Assembly: GCA_021774435.1 (NCBI GenBank)
Contig: JAJFJB010000106.1
Span: 1-64,000, forward strand
Source of the DNA: Alphaproteobacteria bacterium
GTDB lineage: Bacteria > Pseudomonadota > Alphaproteobacteria > UBA8366 > GCA-2717185
Direction of reading: 5' to 3'
Length of the DNA stretch: 64,000 nucleotides
Position 1 is the first letter of the stretch; each line of letters opens with the position of its first letter. The position numbers were made by a program, and so were the translations under genes. Below the pieces are notes generated by a model. The model did not search any database. It was not told where the DNA came from and worked only from the letters and a program-made list of their open reading frames with translations. Positions 8,018-17,969 of the stretch are shown piece after piece.

Positions 8018-9280
8018 ATGCGGTTCGGCGTTTTTTATGAGTTACAGCTTCCCCGTCCCTGGAACCCCGGCGATGAGCACCGGCTGTTCAAGGAAGCGCT
8101 GGATCAGATCGAACTCGCCGACCAACTCGGCTTCGATTATGCGTGGGAGGTGGAGCACCACTTCCTGGACGAATATTCCCATGCTTCGGCGCCCGAAGTG
8201 TTCCTGGCGGCGGCGGCGAGCAAGACTGAAAATATTCGCCTTGGTCATGGCATCCGGCAAGTTATTCCGAATTACAACCATCCGGCACGGACAGCCGAAG
8301 GATTGGCGACGCTGGATTTGTTGTCGGACGGTCGCGTTGAATTTGGTATCGGCGAAGGTGCGACGCGCCTTGAACTCGGTGCGTTCGGCATTCCGGCCAA
8401 GCGGAAGCGCGCGATGGCGCTCGAAGCAGCGGAGCAGATCTGCAACATGATGGTGCTGACGCCCTATCCCGGTTTCGAGGGAGAGGGATTTTCGATGCCG
8501 TGCCGCAACGTACTGCCGAAGCCTCTGCAGGACCCGCACCCGAAGCTGTGGATGGCGTGCACCAACCGCGACACGATCAAGATCGCGGCTCAGAACGGGA
8601 TCGGTGCATTGGCCTTTTCCTTTATCGATCCGGAAGAAGCGCTGCATTGGTCGAAGATCTATTACGATATTATCAAGAGTGAAGAATGCGTGCCGCTGGG
8701 TTGGAATGTTAACCCCAATATCGCGATTGTCTCTGCGTTCTCGATGCACGAAGACCGCGCTGAAGCGATCCGGCGCGGGCAGGATAATTTTGAGTTCTTC
8801 CGCTATTCACAGCAACGGCTGGTCGCGCATGATTTCGTCCCCGGATATAGCGACATGTGGTCGGACTTTAAGGAGAAGCGCGGCGATGCGTCCGACAAAC
8901 TGATCCAGGCAGCGTTGCAGCGTGGCGAATATGACGGGGCCGGCATTGGAACCCCGGAGGACATGCTGAAGCATCTCAAAAGTTTCCAGGATTGTGGTGT
9001 CGATCAGGTGATCATGCTTCAGCAGGCGGGCCACAATTCGCATCAGAATATTTGCGAGTCGCTCGAACTGTTCGCGGAAACGGTTATGCCGGAATTTTCT
9101 AAGGATGTTGCCGAACGTGAGGCTGCGAAGGCAGAAGAGTTGGCACCTTATATCGAGGCTGCCTTGGCGCGGAAAACGTATATGAAGCCTCTGGCGGAAG
9201 GGGATGTACCTGTCGTAAAGGCTTCGGTTCGTGTCGCCGGCGCGGACTCACGACCCAAGGGGCAGGATGCGGCGGACTGA
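8018..9280 (+). CDS. Luciferase-like (LLM class) flavin-dependent oxidoreductase
   Basis: MRFGVFYELQLPRPW...; DLLSDGRVEFGIGEGATRLELGAFGI; AGGAG SD upstream. Confidence 0.9.
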   Translation: MRFGVFYELQLPRPWNPGDEHRLFKEALDQIELADQLGFDYAWEVEHHFLDEYSHASAPEVFLAAAASKTENIRLGHGIRQVIPNYNHPARTAEGLATLDLLSDGRVEFGIGEGATRLELGAFGIPAKRKRAMALEAAEQICNMMVLTPYPGFEGEGFSMPCRNVLPKPLQDPHPKLWMACTNRDTIKIAAQNGIGALAFSFIDPEEALHWSKIYYDIIKSEECVPLGWNVNPNIAIVSAFSMHEDRAEAIRRGQDNFEFFRYSQQRLVAHDFVPGYSDMWSDFKEKRGDASDKLIQAALQRGEYDGAGIGTPEDMLKHLKSFQDCGVDQVIMLQQAGHNSHQNICESLELFAETVMPEFSKDVAEREAAKAEELAPYIEAALARKTYMKPLAEGDVPVVKASVRVAGADSRPKGQDAAD

Positions 9281-9348
9281 ACCGCGTTTTTGACATTATT
9301 ACGGCTGAAATTGTCACGCGCCAGGTAATGCATCTTAACGGACTGTAA

Positions 9349-9372
9349 ATACTAAAATTCTATTTTTAGTAT
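9349..9372. repeat. AT-rich inverted repeat, 9-bp arms
   Basis: atactaaaa-ttctat-ttttagtat. Confidence 0.7.
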
Positions 9373-9441
9373 GAGTTTTGCTATGGATTCTTAAGGTTTG
9401 GATTCTAGCATACAATCCGTATGAGATAACCGAGCTGGAAT

Positions 9442-9840
9442 ATGCTGGAAGCAAATAGAGAGTTTTCAACTGTCGAGAACGCACGCATATTGATCGTTGA
9501 AGACGATCCGAAATATGCGGAATGGATCGAGTTGGCGCTGCGCCATTTGGGTGCCAAGGATATCGCTAAAGCGTCGGATGGCGCAGCAGCTCTGGCGTTA
9601 ACGGAAACGGATCCTGCATTCGATTTGATTATTTGCGACTGGCTCATGCCGAAAATGGATGGCCTCGACTTCCTGAAAAGGTACCGAGAAAAGGTCCAAT
9701 CCTCGATGTTTTTGGTGCTGACTGCGAAAGGCGGGCTGGAGGATGCATTCGAAGCTACTCAAGCCGGCGCGACGAACTATCTCGTCAAGCCCTTGACCGT
9801 AGATGTGCTGCAGGAGCAAGTCGCGTCCATGTTGCAATAG
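9442..9840 (+). CDS. Stand-alone response-regulator receiver (CheY-like) protein
   Basis: ARILIVEDDPKYAEW, DLIICDWLMPKMDGLDFL, LTAKG, NYLVKPLT; no output domain. Confidence 0.92.
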   Translation: MLEANREFSTVENARILIVEDDPKYAEWIELALRHLGAKDIAKASDGAAALALTETDPAFDLIICDWLMPKMDGLDFLKRYREKVQSSMFLVLTAKGGLEDAFEATQAGATNYLVKPLTVDVLQEQVASMLQ

Positions 9841-9948
9841 CGCTGTCTCGATGGTGATAACGCGTAATTTTCTCGGGCAGCATTTTAACACAGAAACTTA
9901 GGCTGGAAGGTTTGTTGACCTGTCGTGTGTGTCGGTCTAAGCCGCCGC

Positions 9949-10869
9949 ATGGAATTAGCCCCGTTTGATTGGACCCTTTATTGGTTCATGTTCCCGGTCG
10001 CCATTTGCGTCGCAACCACAGCTATGTTGAGTGGCATTGGTGGTGCGGCTTTTTTTGTGCCGATAATATTGATCGGTTTTCCGATTCTTGGACCCGAATA
10101 CCCGTTTCAAAATATGGCGGCTTCCATTGGTGTTGCCTTGCTGACTGTGACGTTTGGATTCTCTTCCGGATTTATTGGGTATTTTTACAAGCGGTTGATT
10201 GATTTCAAGGCAGCGATTCCGTTTATTCTCGTCGGCGTGCCGATTAGTTTGTTGGGGGCCTTATCGCTTGCGTTTCTCAAAGACTATGAAGACATATTGC
10301 GCGGAACTTACGCTGTTTTGATGCTCATATTGGCTAGCGTCTTGTTGCGGGCGCACGGTAGGTCGGTTGAAGTGAGTAAATCCTTCGCCGAAAGTCCTGG
10401 TGATCAGAGTCAGAAGCAACCTTTTCACACGATTGTCGGCCGAGATGGTGCGCAATACAGATACCGCGCACCGCGTCAGGGCAAGGGCGCGATTGTGACG
10501 GCGCTCGGTAGTTTCCTGACCGGTTTGCTGGGGGTAGGAATCGGTGAGGTGGTGATGCCGCAGCTTGCAAAACGCAACAAGGTCCCAATTCCCGTTGCCG
10601 CTGCGACCTCGATCTTTATCGCCATTACCGTTGTTGCGGTGGCCAGTATTACCCAGGTTTCAACGCTTATTGCCGAAGGCGGATTTGCGGCAATGCCATG
10701 GAACGCTGTCGTCTATACGATACCGGGCGTGATTATCGGGGGGCAGATAGGCCCTCGCTTGCAAGGCAAAATACCATCGCGCATCGTAGAACTCGCGATC
10801 GGTGGGGTCTTCACGGTGATCGGTATCGCGATGGGATATATTGCGCTCAGGAACGTGTTCTTCGATTAG
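9949..10869 (+). CDS. TauE/SafE family sulfite exporter-like permease
   Basis: Multi-TM protein; SGIGGAAFFVPIILIGFPILG and GIGEVVMPQL duplicated-domain signature. Confidence 0.8.
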   Translation: MELAPFDWTLYWFMFPVAICVATTAMLSGIGGAAFFVPIILIGFPILGPEYPFQNMAASIGVALLTVTFGFSSGFIGYFYKRLIDFKAAIPFILVGVPISLLGALSLAFLKDYEDILRGTYAVLMLILASVLLRAHGRSVEVSKSFAESPGDQSQKQPFHTIVGRDGAQYRYRAPRQGKGAIVTALGSFLTGLLGVGIGEVVMPQLAKRNKVPIPVAAATSIFIAITVVAVASITQVSTLIAEGGFAAMPWNAVVYTIPGVIIGGQIGPRLQGKIPSRIVELAIGGVFTVIGIAMGYIALRNVFFD

Positions 10870-12032
10870 TAAAACACGGCAGGCTCTTGACCCAAGAGAA
10901 CCTGACCAACCGCTTCGTAGTGGGCGTCGCGCGACTGGATCTGTTGAGACAGCGTGTGGATATCGCGGAATCGGCGTTCATAGGGGCTTCCGGGAAATAT
11001 AGAATTGACCCCGGCATTCTTATAGAGCCAGTCGGCTGTCTCTATCGACCCATGAATGGCGTTGGTCGTGGCGAGACGGACACGAGCCCGCGTCGGAATA
11101 TCGATGGCCCCTTCCTTGGGTGCGTGCGCATAAATGTCGGCGAGTGTTTCAAGGAGATAGGCGCGGGCCGCACCAATCCTTGCCTCTCCCTTTGCAACAC
11201 CGCTTTGTACGCCGGCACTTTCCGCAAGTTTACTGAGACCCCGCGGTGTTTTCTTTCCGGCAAGCTCCGAAAAGGCGTCCAGCATGGCCCGCGCAATTCC
11301 CAGGGCAACACCGGCCACGCCGACAGCATACAGACCTTGCATTGTGAAAGCGTAGAGAGGACCGGGGTCGCGTCGCGTATCCGGTGTTTCCCGCGTGCCC
11401 GTATAAGCGTCAGCAACGAACACATTGTCGACTGCATAGGAATCAGATGCCGTGCCGCGCAATCCTATCGTATTCCACGTATCAAGAAGCGTTGCCTGCT
11501 CCACCGGGAACAAGAGCGAAAGAATAAAGGGGCGACCATCGGGGTGCGTGCGGATCGACCCATCCGGCTCTTTCACCCGGCAATGCGCGCCCATCCAAGT
11601 CGCCTGACGGCAACCGCTGGCAAAGTCCCAGCGCCCGTTTACGCGATAACCGCCAGGTTCGACAGTGGCGATCGCCGCGTTCGGCGGGCCCCAAGCGACA
11701 AGCGCATTTGAATCCGCGAAAATCGTCCGTGCCGTTTCCAATTCGAGAAACGGGGCGAGCAGTGCCGCGCTGTTGGCGACAAAGAGGTTCCAGGCGACCG
11801 ACGCATCGTGCCGGGCGACTTCTTCGATCGTTAGCAGATAGGCGCCTGGCGCAGTCTCGTCACCGCCCACTGAATGCGGTAAAAACATTCTGCCAAGCCG
11901 CGCGGCATGCAGCTGTTCCAAGAGTTTTGCCGGAAGTCTGCGCGTGGCTTCGATTTCATCGGCGGCGGCGGCAATATTATTGGCCAACGCCTTGGCCTGC
12001 GTCAGTGAATCGTGGAATTCGATCGTATCCAT
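10866..12032 (-). CDS. Acyl-CoA dehydrogenase-fold flavin-dependent monooxygenase (DszC/HpaB-like)
   Basis: RLPAKLLEQLHAARLGRMFLPHSVGG, GGYRVNGRWDFASGCRQATWMGAHC, LRGTASDSYAVDNVFV. Confidence 0.8.
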   Translation of the reverse strand: MDTIEFHDSLTQAKALANNIAAAADEIEATRRLPAKLLEQLHAARLGRMFLPHSVGGDETAPGAYLLTIEEVARHDASVAWNLFVANSAALLAPFLELETARTIFADSNALVAWGPPNAAIATVEPGGYRVNGRWDFASGCRQATWMGAHCRVKEPDGSIRTHPDGRPFILSLLFPVEQATLLDTWNTIGLRGTASDSYAVDNVFVADAYTGTRETPDTRRDPGPLYAFTMQGLYAVGVAGVALGIARAMLDAFSELAGKKTPRGLSKLAESAGVQSGVAKGEARIGAARAYLLETLADIYAHAPKEGAIDIPTRARVRLATTNAIHGSIETADWLYKNAGVNSIFPGSPYERRFRDIHTLSQQIQSRDAHYEAVGQVLLGQEPAVFY

Positions 12033-12047
12033 GTGCGCCTCCCGCGC

Positions 12048-13106
12048 TTACATCTTTGACATCACTTTACGCGAAAAATCTTCGATCAGCCGATATTGTT
12101 GATCGAGTGGTGTGACGAAATTAATTGCGTCCAAACCCTGTTTTTCGAGGCCCTGCAACTGCTCAACGATTTCTTCCGGCTGGCCGGCGATGCAAAACTT
12201 CTTGATCATATCCGGCGTTATGAAGCGTGCCTCGTCAGGGTCGAGATAACTGTAGTGGCTGGCATGCAGTTTCTGATGACGGGTCGCTTTGTCACGGGTT
12301 TTGTGGAAGGCCATATATTCCTCCCAAATCGGCAGCACATAATCTGGCGGTTCGCAGCCGGTTTCTTTCACCAATTCTACCGCGAAATGCACATTGACCA
12401 TGATCGAGGAACCGCATTCCGCGATGACTCGTTTTGAAGTCAATGACTCGCCCGGCTCCAGCATCAGCAGATTGACGAGGGCGGTGGTCTCAAAATTTTC
12501 CAATGTCCGTCCGATCCGGTCCGCGCCGCGTTGCACATTGGCGAGCGCCTGAGGCAGGGTTCCACCGCGAGGGATTCCGGTGACCAGACCATCGCCCAAT
12601 TCGCCCGCCAGTGCCTGCGCGCGCGGCCCGAAACCGCCAACGTGAATGGGGATGTAGTGTTCAACGTCGACATAGTTGAAATGCAAATTTTGAAACCTGA
12701 TCGGATGGGTGACGCCGTTCAGCGTAAAGTCGACTTCTTCTCCCTTTAGAAGGGCACGTACGACGCGGATATGTTCTGCGAAAGCTTTCACACGCATGGG
12801 CGGTTGTCCCATGGTGCGCATCGCCGTATTCCCGGTACCGACGCCGAGGAACGTCCGCCCGGGTGCGAGCCGATTGATCGTCGCGATGCCATTCGCAGTG
12901 ACCGGCGCCATTCGTAAGCCGCCGATCTCTAATCCGGTGCCCAGTCGAATTTTTTGCGTCTGCTGGGCAGCGAGCGCCATGACCGCCCAAATATTCGAGC
13001 GCAACATGGGACTGTCGGTCACCCAACAAAAATCGTAACCCAAATTTTCCGCATGCACGAAAAAACCGATTTCATCGATTTTGGAGCCCGTAACGCCGAA
13101 TTTCAT
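12048..13106 (-). CDS. Luciferase-like (LLM class, F420-type) oxidoreductase
   Basis: MKFGVTGSKIDEIGFFVHAENLGYDFCWVTDSPML; GRTFLGVGTGNTAMRTMGQPPMRV. Confidence 0.88.
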   Translation of the reverse strand: MKFGVTGSKIDEIGFFVHAENLGYDFCWVTDSPMLRSNIWAVMALAAQQTQKIRLGTGLEIGGLRMAPVTANGIATINRLAPGRTFLGVGTGNTAMRTMGQPPMRVKAFAEHIRVVRALLKGEEVDFTLNGVTHPIRFQNLHFNYVDVEHYIPIHVGGFGPRAQALAGELGDGLVTGIPRGGTLPQALANVQRGADRIGRTLENFETTALVNLLMLEPGESLTSKRVIAECGSSIMVNVHFAVELVKETGCEPPDYVLPIWEEYMAFHKTRDKATRHQKLHASHYSYLDPDEARFITPDMIKKFCIAGQPEEIVEQLQGLEKQGLDAINFVTPLDQQYRLIEDFSRKVMSKM

Positions 13107-13291
13107 TCTGACACCTTCGCATCATCGTGGATAAGAATTGATTTTGATAATCGTGCGCGCTGACGCAAAACGGTGCAACTGTTCTTCGGAAAATCGCCTG
13201 GTTTCCTGCGCAGACGTGGCCTGATACAGTCCGGCCAATCCAAAAAAGTCTGGCTGGGATCAGACTAACCAAGCCATCAAGGGAGCACAGA

Positions 13292-13894
13292 ATGAAACTT
13301 TATTTTTCCGGCAATTCACCCTATGCCCGGCGCCCGCGCATGGCGATCCGTCAATTTGGTCTCACAGATCAGGTGGAAGAAGTTGATGCAGCACCTTTGA
13401 ACGCGCCGGATAACGTACTCAAAAATTACGGGCCTGGTGGCAAGGTGCCGGGGTTGTTGACCGATACCGGCGCGTTTCTGTGCGAGACGCTTGTGATTCT
13501 CAACTACCTCGATGACGCTTCGGGTGGCAAGCTCTATCCAGCAGCCGGCGAGGCACGCGACTTTGCGATGCAAGTTGAAGGTCTCGCCTCGCTTTTAATG
13601 GAGTCACTCTTCTATCGGGCGCGGGAGAACCGCCGCGACCCGTCGGAGCAATCTCCCGGTTATATTGAAAGCGAAGGGGAAAGGTCGACCCGCTGCTACG
13701 ATGCGCTTGAGGGGCTCGTCGACCAATTTGCCGATCCCGTGAATATGGCGCACTTGTCAGTCGTGGCATCGCTGGGCTACGCCGATTGGCGTCATCCCGG
13801 GGATGAGTGGCGCAATAACCGGCCGAAGCTCACTACCTGGTACGACAAAATGATGCAACAGCCGGCGTCGGCGGAAACAAAACCGATATTTTAG
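13292..13894 (+). CDS. Glutathione S-transferase family protein
   Basis: MKLYFSGNSPYARRPRMAIR...GKVPGLLTDTGAFLCETLVILNYLDD. Confidence 0.87.
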   Translation: MKLYFSGNSPYARRPRMAIRQFGLTDQVEEVDAAPLNAPDNVLKNYGPGGKVPGLLTDTGAFLCETLVILNYLDDASGGKLYPAAGEARDFAMQVEGLASLLMESLFYRARENRRDPSEQSPGYIESEGERSTRCYDALEGLVDQFADPVNMAHLSVVASLGYADWRHPGDEWRNNRPKLTTWYDKMMQQPASAETKPIF

Positions 13895-13924
13895 CGGCCC
13901 CGGGTACGACGAGAGGAATTCGAT

Positions 13925-14683
13925 ATGGCGGATAATGGGAAAGTGGCGATCGTAACGGGCGCCGGCAGCGGGATCGGCCGGTACAGCGCGATTGCGTTGC
14001 TGAAGGCGGGGTACTCGGTTGGGCTGGCGGGACGGCGTGAAGACGCTTTGGCGGAAAGCATTGTGGAAGCGGGTTCGGATGGCGAACGGGCGCTGGCGGT
14101 CGCAACAGATGTTGGCGATGCGGCGTCAGTGGCCAACCTGTTTGCGAAAGTTAAAGATGCTTACGGTCGTCTTGATGTGTTGTTCAACAATGCGGGCACG
14201 GGGGCACCTCCCGTTCCGTTCGAGGATCTGACGCCTGAACAGTGGCAGACTGTTGTCGACGCCAACCTGACCGGTACCTTTCTCTGCTCGCAGGAAGCCT
14301 TCCGCATCATGAAGGATCAATCACCGATGGGTGGGCGTATCATCAATAACGGGTCGATCTCCGCACATGCGCCGCGGCCGAACTCGGCACCGTATACGTC
14401 GACTAAGCATGCGGTCACCGGGTTAACGAAGGCGATGGCGCTGGATGGCCGCAAATACGATATTGCAACCAGTCAGATCGATATCGGCAATGCGGTCACG
14501 CCTATGACTGAGCGCATGACCAAGGGGGTGCCGCAGGCGAACGGTACCGTCGAAGTCGAGCCGCGCATGGATGTCGAACATGTTGCGAATGCGGTTGTTC
14601 ATATCGCCAATTTGCCATTGGACGCCAACGTTCAATTCATGACGATCATGGCGACAAAGATGCCATTTGTCGGTCGCGGCTGA
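13925..14683 (+). CDS. Short-chain dehydrogenase/reductase
   Basis: [37 protein letters not shown]. Confidence 0.92.
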   Translation: MADNGKVAIVTGAGSGIGRYSAIALLKAGYSVGLAGRREDALAESIVEAGSDGERALAVATDVGDAASVANLFAKVKDAYGRLDVLFNNAGTGAPPVPFEDLTPEQWQTVVDANLTGTFLCSQEAFRIMKDQSPMGGRIINNGSISAHAPRPNSAPYTSTKHAVTGLTKAMALDGRKYDIATSQIDIGNAVTPMTERMTKGVPQANGTVEVEPRMDVEHVANAVVHIANLPLDANVQFMTIMATKMPFVGRG

Positions 14684-14694
14684 GGATTTCAGGG

Positions 14695-15651
14695 ATGGAT
14701 GCAAAAAATAGCGCGGAGCTGTTGCTAGTCGCATTCCTGCCACCGTTTCTCGTGCAGGATCTCGAAAAGGAATATGTGCTGCACGACCTTTTCCATACCG
14801 AGGATCCGGAAGCAATGCTCGCAGAGGTTGGTGGCCGGGTCCGTGGGATCGTCTCGGGCGGGATGAAGGGGCCGGACGCCCCATTGATCAACCGGCTTGA
14901 GAACCTCGAGATCATCTCTTCCTTCAGTGTTGGGTTCGATGCGACGGATGTGGTGGCGGCGCAATCGCGCGGGGTGATCGTGACCCATACGCCGGATGTG
15001 CTGACCGACGATGTGGCGGATTTGGGTATGGCGTTTATTATCATGGCGCCGCGCCGTATTGCTGAGGCTGAGCGTTATTTGAGGGCGAGAAAATGGCTTA
15101 AAGCGCGCATGGATCTCGGCACGAATTTACGTGGTAAGAAGCTCGGCATTGTTGGGCTGGGACGGGTCGGCAGCGCTCTAGCGCGCCGGGCAGAAGGCTT
15201 CGGACTCGACATTGGTTTCCATGATATTGTGTCCAAGGATGTAGCGTATCGCAGCTACCCGAGTTTAATTGCGTTGGCCGAAGACAGCGATATTCTGTTT
15301 ATCTCTTGCCAGGGCGGAGATTCGACGCGAGGCCTAATCGATGCGGCCGTCTTCGATGCGTTGGGCCCTACCGGCTTTCTCGTCAATGTCGCCCGCGGCA
15401 CGATTGTCGACGAGGATGCTCTTATCGCAGCGCTTCAGGAAAAGCGAATTGCGGGGGCGGCCGTTGATGTGTTTCGGGACGAACCGAACGCGCCCGAAGC
15501 GCTGATGACGACAGAGAATATCGTCATGACGCCGCACATTGCGAGCTCGACGCATGAGACACGGCGCGCCATGGCCGATCTTGTGCTCGCTAATTTACGG
15601 GCACATTTCGCAGGGCAGCCGGTGCCGACACCAGTGCCGGATCAGCGGTAG
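14695..15651 (+). CDS. D-isomer-specific 2-hydroxyacid dehydrogenase
   Basis: GKKLGIVGLGRVGSALARRAEGFG; NVARGTIVDEDALIAAL; NIVMTPHIASSTHETR. Confidence 0.92.
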   Translation: MDAKNSAELLLVAFLPPFLVQDLEKEYVLHDLFHTEDPEAMLAEVGGRVRGIVSGGMKGPDAPLINRLENLEIISSFSVGFDATDVVAAQSRGVIVTHTPDVLTDDVADLGMAFIIMAPRRIAEAERYLRARKWLKARMDLGTNLRGKKLGIVGLGRVGSALARRAEGFGLDIGFHDIVSKDVAYRSYPSLIALAEDSDILFISCQGGDSTRGLIDAAVFDALGPTGFLVNVARGTIVDEDALIAALQEKRIAGAAVDVFRDEPNAPEALMTTENIVMTPHIASSTHETRRAMADLVLANLRAHFAGQPVPTPVPDQR

Positions 15652-15692
15652 AAGTAAAATCTTTACCATTTAACGTTCACAATCAACTGTGA

Positions 15693-15821
15693 GGTCTGCT
15701 GAACGCCTCTAGACCGGTGCGTCGGCGGTTAACGCCGTCCTGTACTCTAATCAGCAGGACAGACATTAAGTGTATCAGTGTAACGCTCTTGCAGAAGGGT
15801 AAATTGACTGCGAGAGTGTTA
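15693..15821 (+). other. Intergenic run of four hairpins (candidate structured RNA or leader)
   Basis: GGTCT-N13-AGACC (15693-15715); CGGCG-gttaa-CGCCG (15723-15737); GTCCTG-N12-CAGGAC (15737-15760); taacgctcttgcag-N13-ctgcgagagtgtta (15781-15821) with two G-U pairs on the + strand. Confidence 0.4.
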
Positions 15822-15829
15822 GGCATGCT

Positions 15830-15859
15830 TTGGCTATCATAAGATAAATATTGTATAAT
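15830..15859 (+). promoter_or_regulatory. Putative sigma70 promoter TTGGCT-N18-TATAAT
   Basis: ttggct 15830-15835, tataat 15854-15859, about 105 nt upstream of the kinase GTG start. Confidence 0.5.
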
Positions 15860-15963
15860 ACTATCAAGTAAAAGTAGTTTTATTACCCTAAATTGCTACA
15901 TTAAGGTGGGCATTGCATCGAGTTGGTTTGGGAACCCGGTGATGTACCAATAGTGGGCACGGA

Positions 15964-17955
15964 GTGGCAAAGAACCGAAACACCTCTGCCAGATCACCGC
16001 GTGGAAACAGTCGCGTCGACCTATCGGAGAGTCCAGGTAGCGATGCACTGCGTCTTAGCGAAGCCCGTTTCCGCGATCTCGTCGAAGGGTCCATTCAAGG
16101 CATTATTGTCCATCGGCATTTCAAGCCGCTATTCGCAAATCAAGCCGCCGCGGATATCTTTGGTGTAAACAAGCCTTCTGATATCCTGGCGATGGATTCC
16201 ATCCTTGAATTTTACGCGCCGCAGGAACGTGTTCGAATCACGGCGTACAAGGACGCGCGAATGCGCGGCGAGGTGGCGCCGTCCTCGTATGAGTATCAGG
16301 GCAAACGCGTAGACGGCACATCTATTCGGCTCGAAAACAGGGTAACCGTTGTAGAGTGGGATGGCGAACCGGCTAACCTGACGACAATTTTCGACATCAC
16401 CGAACGAGAGCAAGCCCAGCAGGCGCTTGGCGAAAGCGAGGAACGGTTTCGAAATCTCGTTGAGGGTTCAATTCAGGGCATCTTGGTGAGCCGTAATTTT
16501 GGGATGTTGTTTGCGAACCGCGCGATGGCTGATGTATTTGGGTTCGACGATCAGGCCGAGCTCCTGGCGCAGAAGTCAATGATTCCATTCATCGCGCCGG
16601 AGGATAGGGCCCGCATCGAAGGATATACCGCTGCTCGCCTGCGCGGTAATCCGGCACCGACGATTTACGAATTTAGAGGCATCCGCAAGGATGGCTCACA
16701 AATATGGCTCGAAATTCGCGTGAGCCTGGTGAGTTGGATAGGGGCCCCGGCGTCATTATCGACCGTAATCGATATTACCGACCGGAAACGTGCGGAAGAA
16801 CTTTTACAGGAAAGCGAGGAACGGTTCCGGGACTTTGCCGAGTCGGCGACAGACTGGTTCTGGGAAATGGATGCGGAACTGCGTTTCACATATTTTTCCC
16901 GCCGTTTTGAGGAGGCGACGGGTGTGTCACCCGATACATTGCTTAGAAGGACGCGTCGCGAGCTCATCGAAGCGGGGCACACAATATTTGGTAGCGAGGA
17001 CGGTCGAGCGCAGTGGGAACGCCATCTTCAGCAAATCGAGGCTCATAAGCCATTTCGTGATTTCAGACCGCCCAGCGGTTTGAGCCGTGGGCCAGCTAAC
17101 TATTTTTCAATCAGCGGCAAACCCATTTTCGACGACGCGGACATCTTCAAGGGGTACCGTGGGACCGGGGCAAATGTCACGGAACAGGTCAAGGCGGAAC
17201 TTTCCCTGCGACAGCGCGAGACGGAACTTCGGTTGCATCGTGACAGGGCGGAAGAAGCAAATCGCGCTAAATCCGAGTTTTTGGCAAATGTAAGTCATGA
17301 ACTTCGGACGCCGCTCAATGCGATACTTGGTTTTTCAGATATTATGAAGCAGCAGTTGTTGGGAAATGCCGATCCGGAAAAATATATCGGATACGCCTCG
17401 AACATTCACGATAGCGCGACGAACCTTTTAAGACTGATTACCGATATCCTCGATATTTCGACGGTTGAAGCCGGTAAGTATGATTTGCAGGTTGAGGAAA
17501 TCGACTTCTTAGGCTTAGCTGAAGCGTGCTGCCGGTCGGTTCAGGACAGGGCGAATCTGGGGAAAATTGATCTTATCGTTGATATTGAGAGTGATGTGCC
17601 GCCGCTGAGAGCGGATCGCCGGGCCGTACAAAACATGCTGCTGCACTTGTTAGAGAACGCGATTGCTTTCACGCCGCAGGATGGAAAGGTTTCCTTTCGT
17701 GCGGCCGCCGATGACGATTGGTTCCGCATCGTTGTAGAGGATACCGGGTCGGGTATCCCACAAGAAGAAATGCCTAAGCTGACGGATCCTTTCGAGCAGG
17801 GGCAGCGGGACCCTTACCGACGCGAGGAGCGCACTGGCCTCGGGCTCGCGGTAACGCTTTCCATGGTCAAATTGCATAACGGCAAAATGAACATGGAAAG
17901 CGAGGTCGGGCAGGGAACGCGGGTAACAATCATGCTGCCCCGAGACGCAGTCTAA
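15964..17955 (+). CDS. Soluble multi-PAS sensor histidine kinase
   Basis: Three PAS-like domains, HisKA (FLANVSHELRTPLNAILGFSD), HATPase (VVEDTGSGIPQEEM; RTGLGLAVTLSMVKLHNG). Confidence 0.92.
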   Translation: MAKNRNTSARSPRGNSRVDLSESPGSDALRLSEARFRDLVEGSIQGIIVHRHFKPLFANQAAADIFGVNKPSDILAMDSILEFYAPQERVRITAYKDARMRGEVAPSSYEYQGKRVDGTSIRLENRVTVVEWDGEPANLTTIFDITEREQAQQALGESEERFRNLVEGSIQGILVSRNFGMLFANRAMADVFGFDDQAELLAQKSMIPFIAPEDRARIEGYTAARLRGNPAPTIYEFRGIRKDGSQIWLEIRVSLVSWIGAPASLSTVIDITDRKRAEELLQESEERFRDFAESATDWFWEMDAELRFTYFSRRFEEATGVSPDTLLRRTRRELIEAGHTIFGSEDGRAQWERHLQQIEAHKPFRDFRPPSGLSRGPANYFSISGKPIFDDADIFKGYRGTGANVTEQVKAELSLRQRETELRLHRDRAEEANRAKSEFLANVSHELRTPLNAILGFSDIMKQQLLGNADPEKYIGYASNIHDSATNLLRLITDILDISTVEAGKYDLQVEEIDFLGLAEACCRSVQDRANLGKIDLIVDIESDVPPLRADRRAVQNMLLHLLENAIAFTPQDGKVSFRAAADDDWFRIVVEDTGSGIPQEEMPKLTDPFEQGQRDPYRREERTGLGLAVTLSMVKLHNGKMNMESEVGQGTRVTIMLPRDAV

Positions 17956-17969
17956 TTGGGTCGGGAAAA

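Noticed and set aside
9441-9840. Full DNA-binding response regulator at the CheY-like gene
   Set aside because: Translation stops right after the receiver domain; no output domain in frame downstream.
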